The translations under genes and the position numbers were made by a program. Below are positions 54,501 to 64,000 of a stretch of 64,000 nucleotides of DNA, in pieces (position 1 is the first letter of the stretch; the number at the start of each line of letters is the position of its first letter). The stretch spans positions 32,778,486 through 32,842,485 of the forward strand of contig NC_135355.1 in the NCBI RefSeq assembly GCF_051622035.1, read 5' to 3'. The notes beneath the pieces are model-generated. The model saw only the letters and a list, made by a program, of their open reading frames with translations. It did not search any database and was not told the DNA's origin. This DNA is from Arctopsyche grandis. Taxonomy: Eukaryota > Arthropoda > Insecta > Trichoptera > Hydropsychidae.

Positions 54501-55090
54501 ATTAATATCATAACATGTCCAATAATTTGCCAGCAATTTACATCAGTTGATTTGGCAGTGCAAATTGTAAACTAATACCATTTACCTTGTACAATTCACA
54601 CCGGCTACAATTACGATAAGTTTTTGGAACAAATTTTATGGCATTTGGGCCGCAGTGCTTTTGGTCTTAAAACTTGACTAAACATTCAATTTATTCAATC
54701 TCGTTTCATTATACATATATGTATATATATAAAATTGAAAATTAATTCCGAAACATTGCAGAGAAACTTACGCAATAATTAATATGTAATAAGTATGTAT
54801 ATATATATATATATATTGTTTTTAATTTAAATTAAAAAGTTGAAATAATATATAAATAATGACTTAAATTAAGACACCTTAACGAAAACTAGAACTGCAC
54901 AAAACAAAAAACAAAAAGTCAAAATATAATTGGGGGTGTAAAAATAACACCAAGGTACTCTCGTGAACATTATTAACATATTTATTCTGTTACATGAATA
55001 AAAGGATACACGCGTACACTAAACGTGTGTAAAAATTATTATGTGACGGTTAAAATTATCAATAAGAAAACGCTAATATCTAAGTCGGAA
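51519..55090. other. Long AT-rich intergenic stretch
   Basis: Apart from the small minus-strand ORF at 52428-52685, only AT-rich sequence. A slightly GC-richer patch at 53430-53590 has no repeat match inside the window and could be a promoter, without further support. Confidence 0.5.
52428..52685 (-). CDS. Small unrecognised ORF, 85 codons
   Basis: A complete frame with an upstream in-frame stop, in otherwise uninformative AT-rich DNA. Its composition is protein-like, with an asparagine run near residues 8-12, then a helical, coiled-coil-like stretch (residues about 28-72; HAVKELDSQFKKINKTVDME). I know no family for it. Just downstream on the same strand, 52335-52280, a short frame reads ITQAYIETRN-stop, but the phases do not join by an obvious splice. 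Could be a small gene or chance. Confidence 0.3.
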   Translation of the reverse strand: MQPKIDLNNNNNKETSSPVYTSPNSEWHLHTISIILHSRILEHAVKELDSQFKKINKTVDMECIHTETLQTMLALQQRGKMRNFT

Positions 55091-55167
55091 GCTAGGAATG
55101 TACTAAAATAAAATATATATATATATTAATATATTTGAAAATTGCAAATAATTCCTGAAAAAATAAA

Positions 55168-55168
<1 letters not shown>

Positions 55169-55229
<61 letters not shown>

Positions 55230-55234
55230 ATATA
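55169..55234. repeat. (TA)n microsatellite
   Basis: About 53 bp of TA followed by TGTGTGTG. Confidence 0.93.
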
Positions 55235-55489
55235 AGGGGTAACCAAGAGGAGCATTGTCATATTTTACGGGTTGGTACTCCTGGAAGGTAGAGTCGTAGA
55301 TTGGTGGGGTGCGGCCATTACCGTATGATCGCCATTTTGTTTTCAGAAGCAATGGAACAGTGATACATTACAAAATGGCTTGAGAAATTGCAAACCACAG
55401 ATGATATGATGATGAAAAAATCACCAAGCGCTCCACAATCGGTTCGAAGATGGCCAGAATTAATTGTTATATATGTTTATTTGTTTCAC

Positions 55490-55815
55490 GTATGAGTATG
55501 GAACACGTTGTATGCCTGGCATAAGTGAGGAAAGACAGGAAAAATAATATGTGGGTGAGAAGTATGACAAGGGATAGATAGAGTAAGAAGATTGAGATGG
55601 CAATAGGCGGGCCACGTGGCTAAAAGAATAGACGAAAGGTGGACAAAAAAAATGCTAGAATTAATGCAAAACGGTAAAAGGAAGGCCGCAAGGAAGATGG
55701 GTAGAAGAGATTAGGAAAATGTGTGGAGTGATATGGATGAGTTGCGCAAAACAGAGATGATCCATTCAGCAGTAGATGGCGAATGGCTGTAGATGGTGAT
55801 GATGATGATATATTT
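55490..55815 (+). mobile_element. RTE-like LINE 3' end
   Basis: The plus strand, with frame breaks, reads RLRWQ-AGHVAKRIDERWTK and KRKAARKMGRR, the C-terminal zone of RTE/BovB-type proteins (WxGHVxRM...ERWTKK...GKRxxGRPxxRW). The end is a TGATGATGATGA-type short repeat at about 55794-55810, the usual RTE tail. Confidence 0.7.
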
Positions 55816-55914
55816 ATTTATAAAGGCGACATAGTCAATGCACCCCAATTTTATAGATACCATTTTTCGGGTTTTTTTTAACTTGTATATACAAATGTAT
55901 ATAAATATTCAAAT

Positions 55915-56132
55915 AATGGTGACATAGTGAATAGGATGGTTTTAGCCAATTTGATGAGGAACCGTTTCAACAATGAAATCAGATAAATTGGCAAACTCTG
56001 ATAGGAAACGATCACAAATATACAAGTCTAACCAGCAGCACTACAGATAATACTCGGAATAAATTCTTTTCAATCGAGGTCAGCCTACGGGCTCGAACCC
56101 GGCAACCTCTCGGTGGTCAATTTTGCTTTTTT
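55915..56132 (-). mobile_element. tRNA-derived SINE, subfamily II, minus strand
   Basis: Box B-like GGGTTCGAGCCC on the minus strand, an ACCGAGAGGTT head, then the core with TCGTTTCCTATCAGAG and TTTGCCAATTTATCTG. Truncated at both ends. Confidence 0.75.
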
Positions 56133-57870
56133 TAATAATGATAATGCTCCTCGTGTTCACCCGTTATATATTATTATATAATATAAATAATAATAAGAAG
56201 AAATGACTCAAAATGGAACATGCGCACATCGAGTATTCGTGGCACTGATTTGTGACACTTTTTAATATGAATATTTTTGCAATTCAAAATTCCGGAAAAA
56301 CACTACGACGGTTGCAGTTTCAGTTTTGCAACGCGGACAAAACTTAACTGCACATATTTTTCCAGGGTTTCACTCGTATATTTGTTTGACGACATCGACA
56401 ACGATGCATGTAAAGCTGGAACGAGCAGTCTTTGCTCTCGCTTTAAAGTCATATTTATAAATATACTTTTTACAATTTGTATAATATGTTACCCGATACA
56501 AACCATAATAATAAAAGTGAAAACAAAATGATACAATCGTCACACATCCAAGTCAAATATTTCCACCGTACATTTTGTATGCAGATTACTTTTCATAATA
56601 TAATATACAAATTGATTGTACGCATATGACTCGAACGTGCGATATCTATAATGATTCAGGCACACTTACAAACATCCGCTCTAATAGAAATAATCCATCG
56701 AAAGGTAAGCAATTCCGAGTAGTGTCCACCTATATAAACAGACCAATACAATGACAATATATATTTAATTAATTCAATATTTGACCGATGTCGTTAAATG
56801 TTGCAAATTTATATGTATAATACTACCAGTGGCGTAACTGAAAACATTTAATTTTTTAAGTACAGTAAATCTGAAGACGGTCAATGAAATAAAATTTTAA
56901 TAGAGCAACTTATTTCGTCAGTAACTTTCGATTCGTCTCATCAAGTATGATGATTGACGTTTAAAGCCTTTCTCAACGTCCTTTCGATTATGTATGTGCT
57001 ATATCTGAAGTCAATCTTGGAAAGTATTGATGATATTAAAAGCTTCCATGCAACATGAATAGTTTTTTAGACGTATGTATATAAAGCGCAGTTAAGTCAA
57101 ATGTTGTGTTATTCAGCAAAGAAAGACTTAATATAATATGAAAATACAGTTTATATTACACATATATATGCATATATGTATATAATATAAATTACGAAAC
57201 AGAATAATCATACTAATTCTAAATAAATCAATGAAGTTTATACAATGCTAAAAATAAACATTAAATATATGCATAATATCAATTAAGTATATAAGAAAAT
57301 ATTATATTATGCACTGATTATATTATTATAATTACTATAACATAAAAAAAGTTCATATACATTTTATACATTTGTGCTGTACATGATTTTTATTAATATA
57401 TATATATGTATGTATGATATATTGTACGAATAACTATCTGAGCAATTAATTCTTTACATATAAAAATCAATAATAAGCATTATAAAATATGACACAAAAA
57501 GCAAGTGAATTAACTTAAAATATATAGAAGGTATTTAAATGTGGGATTATGTTAAAAAAAAAAAATAATTAAATTAATTTAATCGGCAACGTCTGTCTAA
57601 AGACGTGCTTCATAACATATTTAAGATAGACTTTCACTGCTATATACTTTTTTCTGTTTTCGAATATATTATTGATATTCAATACACAATAATAATTATT
57701 CATAATTATTAACTAGACAAAGCATGAGTGAATTGAGCACTGGATGATGACGACGGCCGGGGTTCCACAACAGTTCCCGACGACACACTTCGTTTAAAAT
57801 TATTGTCTCGTCTCCTATTATTAGTACTACAGCAGTCAACGGCCAGTTTCATCAAAGCGTTAAACGTTCG
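56133..57870. other. AT-rich intergenic stretch 3' of PDSS1
   Basis: A partial CAGTGGCGTAAC MITE end lies at about 56830. Nothing else recognised. PDSS1's 3' UTR must lie in the right end of this stretch. Confidence 0.5.
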
Positions 57871-60168
57871 CTATTTGATGCGATTTAGCACAAGATCACT
57901 AACGATGACCAGCCCCTTCTGGTAGGGGGAGTCGGCCAGCTCGGAAGCCAGCCGTGCCGCTTCTAGACAATGCTTGCGCGCCAGGAATCTCGTCTGCTCG
58001 AGGCCACGAGACTTGTGCACCAGCTCGAAAGCCTTTTCTACATCTCCGGGCTCTTGGAAACGCCGCATTATCATCGGATTCAGTTCGGGATACTGAAAAC
58101 ACAATCAAATTAAAAATAAACATTCGTCGACGAGGTGTTTGAATGCGTTTGGATTTGAATTATACCTTTTCGCATGCGAAAAGAACTGGGGCTGTGGCTA
58201 GGCCGAGTTTAAGATCGGCAGCCGTCGGTTTGCCCATTGCCGCTGACGAGGATACAAAGTCTAATAAATCGTCGACGAGTTGGAAAGCTAATCCTAAAGC
58301 TCTGCCGTATTGGAACGAAAGCTCCGTTGTGCGTTCGTCTGCTCCAGCCAATAAAGTCACCTGAAATAGTATATCAAATAATGTAAACAACTATGTGGGT
58401 TGGTTTTATGAAAATACATTACATAATGATATAATTAAATCAGTAGAATCTTTACAGTTTAGTCTGAAAGATCAAAACATTATCACAGTAGTACAATATA
58501 ACTACTATAGTAAATCAAGGCCCATTTCTCTTTATGAAGATACGTAAGATGGGGCAGATCCTTTACTACAGAAGTTCACGTACTTCTGATAATTTTTTGA
58601 CGAATATATTTGCATGTTAAATACACATTATACAAATAATATTTGACTAAATGAACTATCCATTGATTCATTATCAATAAAGCTTCTTAGTATCAAACTT
58701 TAGGTTAGAGGTTCTTTGGTTGATTCATTTCTTCGAACGATAAAGCCAGTACAATTCAAGGCACAACTAAAATTTGCTATACAAATAATGTAATTTTGAT
58801 TAGCGATTTAATAAAACAAGCTTTGAGTTATTTGATTGATTACTTTTTTCTAACTAGAAAAATAGTACAATTCAAAGCGAAACAAATATATATTTTATCT
58901 AAATAAAGTAACCGTGAAAGTGATTTTATAACAAATTTTAGGTTAGGTTCTTTGATTGATTACTTTTTCGGACGATAATAATACCAGTATAAAAATATAT
59001 TTTATACAAATAATGTAACTTTGAAAGTGATTTAAAAACACACTATACGTTACTCTTTGATCGATTAAAACAATACAGCCAAATAAGAAAAAAAAATAGA
59101 TTTATACAAATAATATAACGTTGAAAGTGATTTTAGTGATAAGTGATTAAATAACAAACTTTAGGTAAGGTTCTTTGATTGATCACTTTAAAACAATACA
59201 GTTCAAATCAGAACGAAAGTTTATTGTGTATTAATAAATGTTTTGTACAAATAATGTAACGTTGAAAGTGATTTTAGTGATTTAATAACAAATTTTGGGT
59301 TAGGTGCGTTGGTTAATTACTGTTTTCGAACGATAAAAACAGTACAACTCAAATCACAACAAATATTTACTATGTATATATTTTTTTTTTACAAATAATG
59401 TAACGTTGAAAGTGCTTTTAGTTATTTAATAACAAATTTTAGGTTAGGTTCTTTGGTTAATTATTTTTTTCGAACGATAAAAACAGTACAATTCAAATCA
59501 CAAAAAATATATACTATGTATAAATATATTTTTTATGCAAATAATGTAACGTTGAAAGTGATTTTAGTGATTTAATAACAAATTTTAGGTTAGGTTCTTT
59601 GGTTGATTACTTTTTTCGAACGATAACACCAGTACAAAAATTTATTTTATACAAATAATGTAACTTTAAAAGTGATTTTAGTGATCAGTGGTTTAATAAC
59701 AAACTTTACGTTAGACAATATTTACTATGTATAAATATATTTTTTACGAGCCTCTTTTTATTATACAAATAATGTAACCTTGGAAGTGATTTTACAACTA
59801 TATAATACTTCTAAACACGCCGAAAAATTGAATTAAGACAACATAACATTAAAAACTTACAGCTTTTACAGAATTAGCAATCAACGAGGCAGTTTTACGA
59901 TAAGTTTTCGTGAGGTAGTGTGCGAATCTTTCGTTTTCGGTTTCTTTGCTACCCAACTGCATGAACTCTCCTTGTACCAGATCGGTGACGACCTGAAAAA
60001 CATTTCAATTAACAATCCGAACATAATAATAAACCGTTGCGCAATACAGTAATGCAAAAAGGAGAAAAAAAGAATTACCTGACTTAAAATAAGCGTAACA
60101 TCATCGTTGCGAATGCGAGCAATCATCATCGACGCAACGGCCAAAATGAAATCGCCAGCCATTGTTAC
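57871..60168 (-). CDS. PDSS1: Decaprenyl-diphosphate synthase subunit 1, C-terminal exons
   Basis: Exons on the minus strand: 60168-60079, 59992-59861, 58360-58166, 58092-57871; all phase 0 with AG/GT borders, stop TAG at 57873-57871. Read together: VTMAGDFILAVASMMIARIR, then TDLVQGEFMQLGSKETENER with KTYRKTASLIANSVKA, then YGRALGLAFQLVDDLLDF (second Asp-rich motif DDxxD) and GKPTAADLKLGLATAPVLFA, then YPELNPMIMRRF to the end. This is the catalytic subunit of the mitochondrial trans-prenyl synthase (COQ1; fly qless) that makes the polyprenyl tail of ubiquinone, working with PDSS2. The exons with the mitochondrial presequence and the first Asp-rich motif are upstream and not visible. Confidence 0.95.
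58630..59785. repeat. Tandem repeat of about 100-150-bp units in PDSS1 intron
   Basis: TACAAATAATGTAAC or close variants recur at about 58782, 59012, 59108, 59246, 59389, 59538, 59651 and 59765. Each is followed by TTGAAAGTGATTTTAGTGA and most by AGGTTAGGTTCTTTGGTTGA and TTCGAACGATAAAA. Unit length varies by deletions. The array fills most of the intron 58361-59860. Confidence 0.88.
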
Positions 60169-60771
60169 CTGAAACAAACAAAAAAGAAAATTAGACCAGA
60201 ATTCTAGTATATTTTTATATTATATGTAGTATTATACGAATAATGATTTTACGCAACGTACATAATATATAATTTATAATAGAAAATAGTTATATTCGCG
60301 AGTGCGATGCCAGCTTTGGAAAATAACCATCGCGAGTTCAATGTCTTGCCTATTGCGGTCAATTCGAGTCGTCAGCGATCGCCAACATTTCATCGAACGG
60401 GTTAATTAATTATACCCACAACTTGGATACGTTCTCGATTTTCCGGGATCGGATTAACCGGAATAGATAAGTGACTGCATAAAGGGAATGTATGCGTGTG
60501 AGAAAGTGAGCAATCTGAAATTAAATCAACAATGTTGAGATATGTCGGTGTTTATTTATTATTTTTTTGAAACTTGACGTTAACAACGCCCAGCTTATTT
60601 ATTAATTATTGTATGTTCTGTTAATAGCATATTGTAGTAAAGTATTACACGGATTGTAATGTAATATTTACAAGCGTACGAAACATATTTTAGAAAATAC
60701 ATGTTTACTTTGGGTGACCGTGAAAAAGTCGAAAATATTCGTTTATCATGCATACATATGAAAAACGGTTA

Positions 60772-60839
<68 letters not shown>
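60169..60839. other. PDSS1 upstream intron, with (TA)n
   Basis: A mixed-composition patch at 60300-60480 shows no exon of the synthase. A (TA)n run lies at 60773-60832. Confidence 0.5.
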
Positions 60840-61009
60840 CAGTGGCGTGCGGTAAAACTCTCTCTCCCCCTGTCGTACATCCTCATTTAATTTGCGCGAG
60901 CAGGATACAACAGGAACAAGAGGAACAGGCTTTTCCTCCCGTATCCTGCGCGCGCACATTAAACAAGGCTGTATGACAAAAAGAGAGATAATTTCACCGC
61001 TTGCTACTG
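60840..61009. mobile_element. 170-bp hAT MITE (CAGTGGCGTGCGG)
   Basis: Left CAGTGGCGTGCGGTAAAACT pairs imperfectly with right AATTTCACCGCTTGCTACTG. The 8-bp flanks ATGTATAT and ATATATAT differ at one base. A CTCTCTC/GAGAGA inner palindrome and a CGCGCGC block lie inside. Confidence 0.72.
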
Positions 61010-61154
61010 ATATATATATTATATATACATAGTACCGTTTACCATGCACCATTTCTTTTGATCTTTCGATTTTCGATCTTTGCCTTCCGATATTTGCTTT
61101 TTCGACCTTTTCACTTTCGGTCCCGTGAGGTAGACCCGTTTATTTTATCTGCTT

Positions 61155-61560
61155 TAACCAGAGTCGTGGACTAGTGGTTGGGATATTACGCTTTCGAGCA
61201 GAGTGGTAACGAGTTCGAGTCCAAGTCTCGCTGCTGGCCAGACCTTGGTTTGTGATTCCAGGTCGATCGTTTCTTATCAGAGTTTGCCAATTTTTATGAT
61301 CTTCATTGAAACGATTCCTGTAAAGTTGGTTTCTCCTTTCCTATCTCTCTTGCTAATCTCAAGTTATTCAGCGTCTTGATTTGATTATAAAATGCTGCAA
61401 AAATTTCTCCATAGATGTCGATATGAATGTTTGTATGAATTCGCATTGTATAAAATGCTTATGTAATATATTGATTGATTGTATTTTATCTGTTTAAGAA
61501 CTCGTCGCTTTGGAGCCATCTGTAAAGGCAAGTGTTTATGTTTTATGAAATAAAATAAAT
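61155..61560 (+). mobile_element. tRNA-derived SINE, subfamily I, full length
   Basis: Head GTGGACTAGTGGTTGGGATA with box B GAGTTCGAGTCC, GCTGCTGGCCAG, core TTCCAGGTCGATCGTTTCTT and GAGTTTGCCAATTTTTATGA, end ATGAAATAAAATAAAT. Best preserved SINE of the window. Confidence 0.85.
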
Positions 61561-62994
61561 GTGCGAAGTAAAAAAATATGAAGTTTTGTAATTATGAAAA
61601 AATTCGACTCTGAGATTTTGACTGATTTGAACTAATAATCGATTACTGATGACGTTTTAATACATAGTTTGGAAAAAATGTGTGTGTATTTTTGAGATTC
61701 AAATAACGTTAATACTATGATACTAAAACTTGGTATCAGTTACTAAAATGTTTTTGTTTTTTTTTTAATTCTTAGGTTGATCGAAAGTAGTGCTCTTTAT
61801 AGCTCTATTTTTGAATGGTTTTTGAATTTAATTATCTATTAACCGCTCAAAGGATTGGACTGAACTGTTTTTACATATAATAGACATAATAAATTACAAA
61901 ATAAAACAAGTGTTTTTAAAATATTTTTATCTCAACGGAAGTCGTACTTTTATTCTAGAGAATCGAAGCGTGTTATGTTTTTCTCCGAAACCTTTCAGTG
62001 TATTGTACTGACATTTCGTATTTTTGAGTTTCAGCTTAATATCAAGTATCATAATAATTTTAGGGAAGATCCGTCAACCGGAAGTGGCAGTTAACTCTTG
62101 TACGCTTTTTTTTCAATAATTTTTTGGACCCTTTAAATATGTCTGCTCCTCACTAGAAAATTCCAGTGTAATATTTGTATCCATGTCTTGCAAATAAAAA
62201 AATAAAAAATTTGATAAACCGGAATTGGGACTTTTTTCTCTTAAAAAAATTCGAAAATATTTTGACTATTTTTTCCACACTACAAAATGTATTGAACTGA
62301 AAATTTATAATTTTTATTTTTTATTAATTATCTTTATCTTTTTTAATAAGCATTTTAATAGACGGTCAGTAAATTTAGTCGAGCGCTACGTTGCATATTA
62401 TAATTTGAAAAAGTAGGTAAAAATATAATATAAAAATACAACTATACATATAATACATAACGTTGATCCGAATTCAGTCACGATAGTATCACTCGGTATA
62501 ATTAGCGCAAATTAAATTAATTTCGGCGTTACATATCAACTGTTTGCAACCGCTGATTATGCCATTGGAGGCAAAATGAAAGTAAAAGCCAAGAATGTTC
62601 ACTCTCCCTGATGATTAAGTCGGTATTACACACACGATAAAACGCAAAGGCAATACGAATTAAAAACAATAAAATATGCATTTTCGTTTTTCACGCATAT
62701 CTTTTACCGTATAATTTTACACACTTAAAAAAATACACACAGCCTACATATGTATACATATATGTATGTAGGTACTTTTCAAAATGAAACTTGAATAATT
62801 CAAACTCCTTTTATTTATTTTGACCACACACCAAAAAATGGTACCATTCACCTTCAGGACCCAATCTTCGTCAGTGTTTTCATTGAGATGCAAATCAAAT
62901 TAATTTGATTTAAATTTTATTTATATTTTCCCATTATGTCATTAAGGATTACCGCTGAGCGACACCTATGGTATTAAACTTATGTATATACATT
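61561..62994. other. AT-rich, no gene recognised
   Basis: Short open frames only; no synthase exon and no repeat with definable ends. Probably PDSS1 intron. Confidence 0.5.
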
Positions 62995-63245
62995 TGAAAT
63001 CATATTCAAATAGTGGTGACAAATAGTAGGTAGAATAGTTTTTGCCAATTTGATTCAATAATGAAATCAAATAAATTGACAAATTCTGATAGGAAACCAT
63101 CGACTTGGAGTCACGAATATACAAGTACTTCAGAAATACTTCTGAATAAATTATTTTCAATTGAGGCCAATCCACAGGGCTTGAATCCGGGAACCTCTCG
63201 GTGGTTAGCATTAAAGCAACCACTGAGCTGTACTGCTAGCTTTTA
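62995..63245 (-). mobile_element. tRNA-derived SINE, subfamily II, minus strand
   Basis: On the minus strand: AGCTCAGTGGTTGCTTTAAT, box B-like GGATTCAAGCCC, then core GACTCCAAGTCGATGGTTTC. Same arrangement as 16688-17130 and 55915-56132. Confidence 0.8.
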
Positions 63246-64000
63246 AAAATATTAAAGCTCCGGAGCTTCGTTTCTAAACCAGTAACATTTCGATAAGTAG
63301 TGGGTAGTGGAAATAATCGCCATTCGAAGTGGCAAAACGAAGCAGAAATAAAGCCCTAAAGCAAAAGAAGCTAAAGTTTCGATATTTAAAAATTGTTTAA
63401 ATCTTTTCTAAAAAAAAAACAAAAACATGTCTCTTTATATGTTCATTACGCAAATTTAGTTTTAAATTTTGATACTAACAAATTTGGTATACTATACCGT
63501 GGGATTTAGTTTTATAACCTAGAAGAATGCATGTATAAATGATTAGGTTGGCACGCTTGAGTAGAATGAACGATGAGGTTGGTAACATGTAACGTGACGC
63601 TTAGACCGTTGTGGCGCTATGAGTAGTAAGCAATGTTTTAAAACCGTCTTATTTTGCTCTACCGCCTATATCTCCTTACAACCAGATCCTACAATAATAT
63701 TGTACTCTAAAACCATACGTGATTTTTAGAAAGGATCAAGCCCTATACAAAATTTAATCAGATTTTTTTTTAATTTTCACACGTCCAAACTAGTTTTAAA
63801 TAAAAGTTGAAATGAAATATTTCAATAAAATGTTCTGAGAATTGGGTCATGACGACGAGTAATGCAGTTTCATTAATTAAAAAAAATAGTACCAAATTTG
63901 ATTTAAATATTTTGTTTCGAAAGTTTTATACAATTTACAACAAACAATAGTAAATATAATCAGTTATCAAATAAGTATCTCCAAATTATTAGACCGGTCG
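63246..64000. other. AT-rich right edge
   Basis: Nothing recognised on either strand. Confidence 0.5.

Noticed and set aside
60300..60480. Further upstream PDSS1 exon
   Set aside because: More balanced composition, but no DDVID motif or matching phase-0 exon on the minus strand.

Overview
The window is eukaryotic and almost certainly insect DNA. It is AT-rich and intron-rich, with GT-AG introns, long AT microsatellites, and a dense load of tRNA-derived SINEs, hAT, CACTG-type, Harbinger and TA-target elements, Helitron ends and LINEs. The three recognisable host genes have typical insect orthologues. The order cannot be settled from the sequence; a moth or butterfly is my best guess (alanine-rich kinase insert, Helitron and MITE style), and I hold it loosely.

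Host genes. (1) 556-5241, minus strand: six internal exons of a Draper/MEGF10-type engulfment receptor (EMI domain, then EGF repeats). Its signal-peptide exon lies upstream and its transmembrane and cytoplasmic exons lie beyond base 1. (2) 40371-48414, plus strand: a nearly complete phosphatidylinositol 4-kinase beta (PI4KB, fly fwd), 14 exons with phases that join from an N-terminal region to the stop codon. A GC-rich patch at about 37.3-37.9 kb probably holds its promoter and may hold its first coding exon. (3) 57871-60168, minus strand: the last four exons of decaprenyl-diphosphate synthase subunit 1 (PDSS1, fly qless), which builds the side chain of ubiquinone. Its upstream exons are outside the window. 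The three genes are functionally unrelated neighbours.

Layout. 0.5-5.2 kb: Draper exons with a solo LTR in one intron. 5.2-24 kb: a long gene-poor interval with SINEs, Helitron ends, a long-TIR element and small MITEs. 24.3-36.5 kb: a deeply nested transposon pile. An old GTF2IRD2/ZBED5-like hAT relic is split by a younger ZMYM-like hAT, by a solo LTR that itself carries a second inverted hAT copy, by a 164-bp MITE, and by a LINE with an intact 900-codon reverse transcriptase ORF. Further LINE pieces, a foldback, a Harbinger relic and a second GTF2IRD2-like hAT (35751-37310) follow. 37.3-40.4 kb: GC-rich patch and a hAT element packed with CTCGAG palindromes. 40.4-48.4 kb: PI4KB, with TA-flanked MITEs in its largest late intron. 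48.4-57.8 kb: AT-rich intergenic DNA with MITEs, an RTE-type LINE tail and a SINE. 57.9-64 kb: PDSS1 3' half, with a tandem repeat in one intron, then AT-rich DNA with SINEs.

No bacterial-type system, CRISPR array or operon is present. Points most worth a second look: a DFG-to-DFA change in the kinase activation segment of PI4KB, an eight-residue motif shared by a PI4KB exon and the GC-rich candidate exon upstream, target-site duplications that date the nested pile, and a degenerate 15-bp minisatellite inside a PI4KB intron.
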